Source: Rhodothermaceae bacterium
GTDB lineage: Bacteria; Bacteroidota; Rhodothermia; Rhodothermales; Rubricoccaceae
Direction: 5' to 3'
Length of the DNA: 18,682 nucleotides
Assembly: GCA_013003465.1 (NCBI GenBank)
Contig: JABDIZ010000262.1
Location: forward strand, 1-18,682
The notes beneath the pieces were generated by a model. That model was not told the origin of the DNA. It ran no database searches and saw nothing but the letters and a program-made list of their open reading frames with translations. Positions 6,735 to 13,170 of the stretch are shown here, piece after piece; the first letter of the stretch is position 1; the number at the start of each line of letters is the position of its first letter. The position numbers were made by a program, and so were the translations under genes.

Positions 6735-9191
6735 TTAGTCTTGATAAGCCAACAGTCTTAGCGCGTTCGCGACGACCACTAGCGTACTCCCCTCATGGAG
6801 GGCCACGGCTGGGCCAATCCCCAGCCCAAAGATCGTTGCAGGCACGAGGAAGGCCACCATGCCGAGGCTCATCCACAGGTTCTGGCGAATGATCCCGCGC
6901 GTCTTCCGGCTCAGGCCAACCGCGAATGGGAGGTGTCGCAGGTCGTCGGCCATGAGGGCCACGTCAGCGGTTTCGAGGGCCACGTCGGAGCCTGCCGCGC
7001 CCATCGCGATGCCGACTGTCGCGTTCGCCATCGCGGGCGCATCGTTGACGCCATCGCCCACCATCGCCACCTTCGCTTCACGGCTGAGCCGTTTGATCGT
7101 CTCGACCTTGTCGTCGGGCATGAGGTCGCCGCGGGCCTCGTCGAGCCCAACCGCGCGGCCGACGGCCTCAGCCACCTGTTGGTTGTCGCCGGAGATCATT
7201 ACCATGCGCTCGATGCCGATCTCGCGGAGACGGGTAATGGTCTCGCGAGCTGCCTCACGCGGCGTATCCATTAGCCCGAGCACGCCGAGGTAGCGGGCTC
7301 CCCACCGGACGATCATCGTGGTGCGCCCCTCCCCTTCCAGGCGCTCGACGGTCTGCCGGATGGCCTCCGGCAGCGGCGGGCCTTCGATCTCCGCAAACAG
7401 GTCGTCCTTCCCGATGTAGACGGGCTTCCCGTCCAGCGTTGCACGGATGCCGCGTCCGGTGATGCTCTGGAGATCCGTCGCCTCGGCAGCGGTGCTATTC
7501 TGCTCCTGCCCGTAGCGCACGACGGCCTGCGCGAGCGGGTGATCGGACAGCTTCTCGACGGCGACGGCCGTTGTCAGCAGTTCCTCTTCCGTGATTCCCT
7601 CGACGGGTACCACATCCGTCACGCGTGGCGCGCCCTCGGTGAGCGTCCCGGTCTTGTCGAAGGCGATGGCCGAGAGCTCGCCGAGGTTCTCCAGCGGTCC
7701 CCCACCCTTGACGAGCACGCCGCCTCGCCCGGCCCGCGCCACGCCCGATAGCACGGCGCTCGGCGTCGCAATCGCGAGCGCACACGGGCTGGCTGCCACG
7801 AGCACCGCCATCGCCCGGTAGAAGCTCTCGGCGAACGTCTCATCCACGACCACCCACGCGAAGAGCAGCAAGACCACGAAGCCGAGCACCGATGGCACAA
7901 ATACCTTCTCGAAGCGGTCGGTGAACCGCTGCGTCGGGCTCCGCTCGGTCTCGGCCTCCGTCACCATCTGCACCACGCGCGCGAGCGTAGACTCCGATGA
8001 CGGTTTCGTCACGACGACCTCCAGCGCGCCGCTCCCGTTGATGGTGCCCGCGAAGACGCGGTGCTCCGGCGGCAGCTTCTGTGGATCAGCGAGGGCAGCC
8101 CTCTCATCCGTCACGGGTTGCTTATCCACGGGAACGCTCTCGCCCGTGACGGGGGCCTGGTTGACGGCGCTCGTGCCCTTCACCACAAACCCATCGGCGG
8201 GAAGCCGCTCGTTTGTCTTCACGATCACCGTATCACCGACGACGAGCTCCTCGACTGGCACCTCGCGCTCCGATCCATCGCGGCGGACCGTCGCCGTCGC
8301 AGGGGCAAGATCGGCGAGGGCTTCGATGGCCTTCCGGGCGCGGCCCATCGCGTAGCCTTCGAGCGCGTGGCCGATGGAGAAGAGGAACAGCAGCAATGCG
8401 CCCTCGAACCATTCTCCGAGCGCGGCGGCTCCGGCTGCGGCCACGAGCATGAGGAAGTCGATCTCGAACCGCCCGACGCGGATGCTGTCGATGGCCTCGC
8501 GCGTAGTGAACCACCCACCGAAGAAGTAGGCCCCGATGAGGAGTGCGAACGGGACCCACTCAGCGACACCGGTGAAGGCTTCCAGTGCCCATCCCAGTCC
8601 GACGCAGACGCCAGAGAGGACGGCGAAGATGAGTTCGGTGCGCTCGCCGAAAATGCCGCCGTGGGCGTGATCGTGCGCGCCGGGCGCATGGTCGTGACCG
8701 GCGTGCTCGTCCTGCTCAGAAAGGGCCTCTTCCTCCATCGGCTCGGAGGCCACAGTCACGCCGAGATCGCGTAGCGTCTGGCGTAGCGCCGCCTCATCCG
8801 TGGCCTCGCGGTCGAACTCGATACGTATCGGCCCCGTCGCGTTTGCTTCGGCCTCGACGACGCCCTGTTGCCGTTTCAGCCGTGCAGTCACCGTCCGGGC
8901 GCGACGCTGGTGGCCCATCCCGTCGGCCTCCCAAAGGACATGACCATAGCGCCCGGTAATGCGGGCACCTGTACGCTCAGCGATTCGCCGAATATGGGGA
9001 AGAGCCACGGCGCCCGGGTCGTAGTGGATGCAGACCTGTGCGGGCATGTTGGCCTCAGCGTGGATGACGTGAGCGCGCTCGACGCCCTCGGTCGCCGAGA
9101 GAGCATCGGTGAGGCGAGCCACGCAGGCGTCGCGGGCGTCGGGGACGTCCGGTAGAAGGATGGGGAGGTCGAGGCGAAGAGGTTCGGGCAT
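6735..9191 (-). CDS. P1B-4-type heavy-metal transporting ATPase
   Basis: 818 residues from ATG 9191, 10 nt after the CDF gene stop; an in-frame GTG at 9233 lies inside that gene and is less likely. Two N-terminal HMA-like folds (about 8-78 and 82-148) lack the metal-binding CxxC. A His/Asp-rich linker follows (162-179; repeated H-D-H/H-A-H). The ATPase core is complete: TGES (349-352), SPC in the metal-site helix (468-470), DKTGT (512-516), HP (551-552), GDGVND (712-717). SPC together with HEGST in the last helix (799-803) is the P1B-4 signature. P1B-4 pumps export Co, Zn, Fe(II) or Ni from the cytoplasm. It is last in a three-gene operon with a CDF exporter, so divalent-metal detoxification is likely. 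The exact metal is not settled by sequence. Confidence 0.92.
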   Translation of the reverse strand: MPEPLRLDLPILLPDVPDARDACVARLTDALSATEGVERAHVIHAEANMPAQVCIHYDPGAVALPHIRRIAERTGARITGRYGHVLWEADGMGHQRRARTVTARLKRQQGVVEAEANATGPIRIEFDREATDEAALRQTLRDLGVTVASEPMEEEALSEQDEHAGHDHAPGAHDHAHGGIFGERTELIFAVLSGVCVGLGWALEAFTGVAEWVPFALLIGAYFFGGWFTTREAIDSIRVGRFEIDFLMLVAAAGAAALGEWFEGALLLFLFSIGHALEGYAMGRARKAIEALADLAPATATVRRDGSEREVPVEELVVGDTVIVKTNERLPADGFVVKGTSAVNQAPVTGESVPVDKQPVTDERAALADPQKLPPEHRVFAGTINGSGALEVVVTKPSSESTLARVVQMVTEAETERSPTQRFTDRFEKVFVPSVLGFVVLLLFAWVVVDETFAESFYRAMAVLVAASPCALAIATPSAVLSGVARAGRGGVLVKGGGPLENLGELSAIAFDKTGTLTEGAPRVTDVVPVEGITEEELLTTAVAVEKLSDHPLAQAVVRYGQEQNSTAAEATDLQSITGRGIRATLDGKPVYIGKDDLFAEIEGPPLPEAIRQTVERLEGEGRTTMIVRWGARYLGVLGLMDTPREAARETITRLREIGIERMVMISGDNQQVAEAVGRAVGLDEARGDLMPDDKVETIKRLSREAKVAMVGDGVNDAPAMANATVGIAMGAAGSDVALETADVALMADDLRHLPFAVGLSRKTRGIIRQNLWMSLGMVAFLVPATIFGLGIGPAVALHEGSTLVVVANALRLLAYQD

Positions 9192-9201
9192 GCGACTAGG
9201 T

Positions 9202-10047
9202 TTATTTCGAGAGAGCGAGAATCTGCCGCGCACCGTTCGCGACGATGAGGAAGATGAAGGCCCCGGCGAGGAGGTCGGGGATGCCCGAAGATGTCGCCCA
9301 CACCACGAGGGCCGAGACGATCACGAGCCCGTTCACCTTGATGTCGTTCGAGGTGAAGATCCAGGAGGCTTCGACGTGCGCCTCGCCCCGCTGGGCTTTG
9401 CTCAGAATCAGCAGGGTCGCCACGTTGCCGACGAGGGCGAGCGCAGCCACTACAACCATCGTGGTCACGTCCGGCGCGGCCTCGCCCACCACGAAGCGGC
9501 GCACGACCTCGACGAGGCCGAAGACGGCGAGACCGAGTTGGAGGTACCCACTGGTCCGCGCGAGCCGCTTCTTGCGGAGCACCGTCCCACCCACGGCCGC
9601 GAGGCTGAGCGCGTAGACCAGCGCGTCGGCGAGCATGTCGAGGGAGTCGGCTACGAGTCCCATCGAACCGGCGAGGAGCCCAGCCGTAAGCTCGCCGACG
9701 AAAAAGACGGCATTGATCGCGAGGGCGAGGAGGAGCGGGGTCCGCTCCTCGGTCGCATCTTCATTAGCACCGAGGGGAATACCCTCCACTGCCTTCGTCG
9801 CAACGTGCCGGGCTCCGAGGCCGAGGTCGTCGAGCGCCGCCGTCAGTGGGGTTCGATCCCCCGTGTGGTAGACATCGAGCCGCCGGACCGAGAGATCGAA
9901 GACGAGGCGGCGGACGCCATCGAGTCCGTCCAGGCGCATCCGCACAAGGTGCTCCTCGGCGGTGCAGTCCATCTTCTCGACGTGGTAGGTGGTCCGCGCG
10001 ACCACGTCGGTCTCGGGCGAGGCGTTGGGATCGGGGTGGAGGCTCAT
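9202..10047 (-). CDS. HMA-CDF fusion cation transporter
   Basis: 281 residues from ATG 10047, whose ATGA overlaps the methyltransferase stop; longer GTG/ATG extensions would only add translation of that gene in another frame. Residues 18-63 form an HMA-like domain with MDCTAEE (26-32), one Cys instead of CxxC. Six membrane helices follow (about 105-278), with the cation diffusion facilitator motif GSMGLVADSLDMLADAL. The helix-2 metal pair reads Asp137/Asp141 where many Zn members have His/Asp, and helix 5 has SND (233-235), as in a CDF branch with WxxxSND. The protein ends right after helix 6, so the cytoplasmic C-terminal metal-sensing domain of YiiP/CzcD is missing. It probably exports divalent cations by proton antiport together with the P1B ATPase. 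The metal is unknown. Confidence 0.85.
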   Translation of the reverse strand: MSLHPDPNASPETDVVARTTYHVEKMDCTAEEHLVRMRLDGLDGVRRLVFDLSVRRLDVYHTGDRTPLTAALDDLGLGARHVATKAVEGIPLGANEDATEERTPLLLALAINAVFFVGELTAGLLAGSMGLVADSLDMLADALVYALSLAAVGGTVLRKKRLARTSGYLQLGLAVFGLVEVVRRFVVGEAAPDVTTMVVVAALALVGNVATLLILSKAQRGEAHVEASWIFTSNDIKVNGLVIVSALVVWATSSGIPDLLAGAFIFLIVANGARQILALSK

Positions 10048-10793
10048 GGCTCGTCGGGCCTCGTGCCCGCCGCGAGGTAAGCAGCCCCGAAGAGGTGCTC
10101 CTCGTACCTCACGCCGGTGGTGTGGTGGCGGACGGAGTGCCACGGCTGGACGCCCTCGTAGGCACGACTCACTCCGAAGGGCCGGTTGACAAGCTCACCA
10201 AGGCGGATCAACCACTCGGGCCACCCCTCAGGCCGCCGGAGGCCGCCGACAGCGACCCGTCCGCCTGGCGCGAGAGCACCTACAGCCCGCTCGATCACAG
10301 CCTCGTGCTCAGGGACCATCTCAAGCCCAAACGTCGAGATGACGCCGTGGAGGGGTTCGGGAAAGGCGAAGGCGCGAACATCGGCCTCGACCAACTCCAC
10401 GTTAGCCCAGCCATGCCTTTCCACTCGCTCACGAGCCTTCGCCAGCATCCCCGGTGAGAGGTCTACGCCGACGACACGGCCCGTTGTCCCCACGGCGTCT
10501 ATGAGATACGAAAAATTCGCTCCTGTCCCACACGCGAGATCCACCACTGTGTCACCGACTCGGAGGCCGAGCGCACCGACGGCGCGCCGGTGAAATTGGC
10601 CCGCCCCGAGGAGGCCGTACGCTGCGGCCAGAGCATCGTAGACCGGTGCGAGCCGGTCGTAGAGCGACCGCACAGCCTCGGGACCGAGAACGCCCTGTGG
10701 AGACGAAGCCGCTCTCCCTCGGCGGCGTGTCCACGCGACGGTGCCGAGCGCCGAGAGCGCCGCAGCGGTCAGCAGGAATGACTTTCGGAACAT
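10044..10793 (-). CDS. Membrane-anchored class I SAM-dependent methyltransferase
   Basis: 249 residues. Residues 4-21 are one hydrophobic anchor followed by a basic cluster (TRRRGR), so the catalytic part is probably cytoplasmic and membrane-tethered. SAM motif I is VVDLACGTGANF (83-94), the acidic loop is GVDLSPGML (109-117) and the post-motif region is EADVRAFAFP (136-145). The fold resembles UbiE/PE N-methyltransferase-type enzymes, but the substrate cannot be assigned. It lacks the paired cysteines of ArsM arsenite methyltransferases. First gene of the minus-strand metal operon, overlapping the CDF start by 4 nt, which suggests a role linked to metal stress or the membrane. Its ATG (10793) lies beside the truncated integrase, so its promoter must be inside integrase-derived DNA. 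Confidence 0.85.
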   Translation of the reverse strand: MFRKSFLLTAAALSALGTVAWTRRRGRAASSPQGVLGPEAVRSLYDRLAPVYDALAAAYGLLGAGQFHRRAVGALGLRVGDTVVDLACGTGANFSYLIDAVGTTGRVVGVDLSPGMLAKARERVERHGWANVELVEADVRAFAFPEPLHGVISTFGLEMVPEHEAVIERAVGALAPGGRVAVGGLRRPEGWPEWLIRLGELVNRPFGVSRAYEGVQPWHSVRHHTTGVRYEEHLFGAAYLAAGTRPDEP

Positions 10794-11336
10794 CGGAGTT
10801 GGGAATCAGATATCGTTTGCTCGTATGGCTGGCTACGCGATTGGATTCAGTTTGGCCTCGGCACAGGGCTCAGGCCCGGTGAGCAAGCTGCCCTCCGCTG
10901 GAGCGACGTGCGGCTAGACGAGGGCACCGTTCGCGTGAGAGGTACCAAGACGGAAGGCTCAGCGCATCCGGTGCCTGTCGCCGGGGAAGCGCTGGAGACA
11001 CTTCGCCGCCGAGCGATGGCCCTGGCAGACGAGGGCAACGGGCTCGTATTCACTGGAGCGGGCGGGGGAGCCGTCGAAATGCGCTACCTCTCCAAGCGAC
11101 TTCAGAAGCTCGCCGCATCTGCTGACATCGCAAAGAACGTAACCGCGTACAGCCTGCGCCATTCGTACGGGACGAAGATGGCAGCAGCGGGCGTGCCGCT
11201 TCTCGACCTCGCTCGCATTATGGGAACGTCGGTCGCCATGATTGAGCGGCACTATGGGCACTACTGCCCCGAGCGGGGCGCCGCCCATGTGCGTCGAGTC
11301 TTCGGTGAGGAGGTGAGTCTCGATATGCAATCGTGA
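10782..11336 (+). pseudogene. Tyrosine recombinase/integrase, N-terminus lost
   Basis: An open frame follows a TGA at 10779-10781. Recognisable integrase sequence begins near 10824 (YGWLRDWIQFGLGTGLRPGE) and runs to TGA 11334-11336. The catalytic domain is nearly whole: Arg I in GLRPGE (10872-10874), beta-hairpin Lys in RGTKTEG, Arg II in YSLRHSYGT (11157-11159) and the nucleophile Tyr in IERHYGH (11253-11255). The arm-binding and core-binding N-terminal domains, normally 150-250 residues, are absent; the methyltransferase gene occupies that position in the opposite direction. A GTG at 10908 could start a 142-residue product without Arg I, which would be inactive. This is probably the island's own integrase, broken when the metal operon arrived or by a deletion. 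Confidence 0.85.
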
Positions 11337-11361
11337 GATTGTAGGCCCTATCACTGACTCG

Positions 11362-11889
11362 TCACCCGCCGGGGAGCCGAGGAATGCGGTGCCTCTCAGC
11401 CAATCGTGCTCCGCCCAGACTCTCTCCCGGACTCGAAGAAACGCTAGGCTGATCGTGTAGGCGCCGCCTAAGCGCATTAAATCTTGCCTGCCACGCTTCA
11501 ACGTGCTCTCGGTTCAGAGGATCTGGTTCCCGACTGAGGGCGAGGACGTGGTCTGTAGCGGCGTGAATGTCATCGACAAGCGAACTACCGAGAACGCCGA
11601 TTTGAGATCGGGCCTCGAATCTCGCTTTTTGCGCCCACTCCCCGCATAGCTCAGCGTAATCGAGATGTCCGAGGGTAAGGTGGTATACCCCGTGATCGGC
11701 TTCAGCGAGTAACCCGCTCAGCCGGATCATCGCCTCGGACTTAGCCTCAGATCTCTGGATTGCAAGGCGCTTCGTGACCTCGATTTCTGCTGAGAGCTCC
11801 TCGAAGCGCAGATCGACATGCTTCTTCAGTCTGTAGGTGAAAATGCTCAACAGGGCGGCGACAATTGCAGTGATGGTCCCCCAAATCAT
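11362..11889 (-). CDS. Unknown membrane-anchored helical protein
   Basis: I do not recognise a family. ATG 11889 is chosen because AGAGGAG ends 7 nt before it, the strongest ribosome binding site in the island, and it follows the preceding gene's TAG by one base. The product has 175 residues. Residues 1-19 form one membrane helix with a short N-terminal tail, then a basic patch (YRLKKH) and a long charged helical segment (about 24-120), probably cytoplasmic coiled coil. The tail after 145 is Ser/Gly/Arg-rich and looks disordered. It is translationally coupled to the gene before it, so the two may form one function. Base composition is lower in GC than in the metal operon. Candidate roles include an island accessory or defence function, without direct support. 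Confidence 0.6.
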   Translation of the reverse strand: MIWGTITAIVAALLSIFTYRLKKHVDLRFEELSAEIEVTKRLAIQRSEAKSEAMIRLSGLLAEADHGVYHLTLGHLDYAELCGEWAQKARFEARSQIGVLGSSLVDDIHAATDHVLALSREPDPLNREHVEAWQARFNALRRRLHDQPSVSSSPGESLGGARLAERHRIPRLPGG

Positions 11890-11890
11890 G

Positions 11891-12250
11891 CTAGAACTCC
11901 TCTCGAATCGCATCTAGGACGGACTCACTAAAGCTGGGTGGGCAACCGACAGCGGACAACATCTGGCCCAGGCGCTCCAACCCATGCTCCGATAGCTCGA
12001 CTGGTACTGCTCCTGTAGAGTTACCAAGGAAGTAGGTGTGACGTGCCCTTCCCACCCGGCACTTGCCGAGCGCTGCTATGCCCTCACGTTTTCTCATGAC
12101 TCGGAGAATGTAGGTGACGCCTCTGTGATCCCAGACCTCAAGAGCAACCAGATGTGGACTGAGCCTGGATTCATGACGTGCCATCGCCGAGCGCAAACGC
12201 GCGAACCACATTGAGTACGGCAAATGTACGGCAAGGCCGTGCGGATTCAT
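11891..12250 (-). CDS. Unknown small protein, first of a two-gene module
   Basis: Up to 119 residues from ATG 12250; in-frame ATGs at 12211 and 12184 are alternatives, and the arm-type site (12215-12234) would lie inside the gene if the longest start is used. No signal peptide, membrane helix or familiar motif. The sequence has alternating beta-like stretches (LVALEVWDHRGVTYILRVM, then RHTYFLGNSTGAVPVEL) and a helical, acidic C-terminus (SESVLDAIREEF), suggesting a small globular cytoplasmic protein. Its stop is one base before the start of the membrane-anchored partner, within that gene's ribosome binding region, so the pair is probably co-translated. It lies just inside attR and has island-like lower GC. 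Confidence 0.5.
   Translation of the reverse strand: MNPHGLAVHLPYSMWFARLRSAMARHESRLSPHLVALEVWDHRGVTYILRVMRKREGIAALGKCRVGRARHTYFLGNSTGAVPVELSEHGLERLGQMLSAVGCPPSFSESVLDAIREEF
12215..12234 (+). other. Candidate integrase arm-type site, right end
   Basis: GTACGGCAAATGTACGGCAA is a clean 9-bp direct repeat (GTACGGCAA, AT, GTACGGCAA), 104 bp inside attR and matching 6615-6634 in 17 of 20 positions. In a circular form the two sites would lie on either side of the att core in the same orientation, as arm sites do. Confidence 0.6.
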
Positions 12251-12337
12251 TCGTATCGTCGCAGTCTCGTGATATGAAAACCTGCCAATGTGGTCCTTGT
12301 AGGGCGGTTATTACCCGAGCGCTACTCGGTCGGCGCG

Positions 12338-12382
12338 CACTCATAATGAACAGGTCACCGGTTCGAGTCCGGTCGTTGGCTC
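12338..12382 (+). repeat. attR: chromosomal 3' remnant of tRNA-Thr
   Basis: A direct repeat of 6489-6533. It has the T-arm and 3' acceptor strand but no D-arm or 5' acceptor strand, so it is not a functional tRNA. The surrounding 333 bp from 12251 to 12583 hold no gene: a short hairpin (CCGAG/CTCGG, near 12315-12328), this repeat, the old tRNA terminator, and a second hairpin (GGAGGC 12449-12454 with GCCTCC 12467-12472). Confidence 0.9.
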
Positions 12383-12388
12383 TGCTGA

Positions 12389-12432
12389 AAAGCGCCTCAG
12401 ATGACGCGGCAACGCTGATTGTGGGGCGCTTT
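12389..12432 (+). terminator. Probable original tRNA-Thr terminator beyond attR
   Basis: AAAGCGCC (12389-12396) pairs with GGCGCTTT (12425-12432) across a 28-nt loop and is followed by CTCTTT. Its place directly after the tRNA remnant fits the terminator the gene had before integration. Confidence 0.45.
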
Positions 12433-12583
12433 CTCTTTGGACGTGTCGGGAGGCCCCAAGGAATGCGCCTCCTAATCAACCAGCAGGATTCTCATGGGAG
12501 GGCAGCCACTTGCGGGAGAACAGGCTAGCCTCGTTCTTATGGGCGGAGGCCCTCTGCTCACCACTCCGCCGCTTCGGTCCCGC

Positions 12584-13084
12584 ATGATCCAGAAGAAGAT
12601 CTGCATCCTCGGCTCCTACGCCGTCGGCAAGACCAGCCTCGTGCGCCAGTTTGTGCACAGCATCTTCAGCGAGACGTACCTCTCCACACTCGGCGTCACC
12701 ATTGAGAAAAAGACGGTAGCCATCGACGGGGAGGAGGTGGCGCTCGTGATCTGGGATGTGGCGGGCGAAGAAGACGATTTTCAGATCCCGATGACGTACG
12801 TGCGGGGAGCGGCGGGCTACCTGCTTCTCGTCGATGGCACGCGGCCCGCAACGCTAGAGGCCGCTCTCGATATCCGTGAGCGCGTCCAGCAGGCGCTCGG
12901 GCCGATTCCTCACGTCATTCTCCTCAACAAGGCCGACCTCCCCGATGCGTGGGCGCTTGGCGAGGGGACGCCGGAGCCGCTCCAAGATCAGCCGTGGCCG
13001 GTTTTTCAGACCAGCGCGAAGACAGGAGCACACGTTGAGGAGGCCTTTCACGCGCTGGCGGAGGCGGCCCTCAGAGGGCGTTGA
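12584..13084 (+). CDS. Rab/Ras-like small GTPase
   Basis: 166 residues from ATG 12584, where the first beta strand (KKICILG) begins; the frame extends upstream to 12494 but that part is not GTPase-like. G1 GSYAVGKTS (10-18), switch I with Thr39 (LGVTIEKK), G3 WDVAGEED (57-64), G4 NKAD (115-118) and G5 TSAKTG (143-148) are all present. In G3 the catalytic Gln of Ras/Rab (DTAGQ) is replaced by Glu62. There is no C-terminal prenylation Cys, so membrane recruitment must come through a partner. Prokaryotic Ras-like GTPases such as MglA work with roadblock-domain proteins, and a roadblock-like region is present in the OmpA-type protein encoded at 14391-16202. It is convergent with the hydrolase gene. 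Confidence 0.93.
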   Translation: MIQKKICILGSYAVGKTSLVRQFVHSIFSETYLSTLGVTIEKKTVAIDGEEVALVIWDVAGEEDDFQIPMTYVRGAAGYLLLVDGTRPATLEAALDIRERVQQALGPIPHVILLNKADLPDAWALGEGTPEPLQDQPWPVFQTSAKTGAHVEEAFHALAEAALRGR

Positions 13085-13170
13085 AGATTGGAGTTCCTAG
13101 GCGAGCGAGAGCGCATCGCGGCGGCGTGAGGCGCCTCGCGTAGCTAGAGATCCTGAACCTCAACGTCCTC

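Larger units (their letters stand above)
6489..12382. mobile_element. tRNA-Thr integrated genomic island, about 5.9 kb, probably defective
   Basis: The island is bounded by a 45-bp direct repeat derived from the tRNA-Thr 3' half (attL 6489-6533, attR 12338-12382). It holds a candidate arm-type site near each end (6615-6634, 12215-12234), a methyltransferase/CDF/P1B-ATPase operon, a tyrosine integrase lacking its N-terminal part, and two small genes of unknown function near attR. The stretch 11340-12340 is visibly richer in A/T than both the metal operon and the flanking chromosome, so the island may be a mosaic. With the integrase truncated, excision would need an integrase supplied in trans. 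No replication, conjugation or phage structural gene is visible. Confidence 0.85.

Noticed and set aside
6497..6892. 131-codon plus-strand frame starting MNRSPVRVRSLA
   Set aside because: It begins inside tRNA-Thr; the same start recurs at attR because the tRNA half is duplicated, not because of a gene.
12338..12382. Second tRNA gene
   Set aside because: Only the anticodon-loop to 3'-end half is present; no D-arm or 5' acceptor strand can be found upstream.
12171..12479. 102-codon minus-strand frame with RTRTGDLFIM
   Set aside because: This peptide is the known false translation of antisense tRNA 3' ends; here it comes from the attR tRNA remnant.
13128..13137. GAGGCGCCTC palindrome between convergent GTPase and hydrolase genes
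   Set aside because: Perfect palindrome without loop and no T-run on either side; not a credible terminator, and such GC palindromes arise by chance here.
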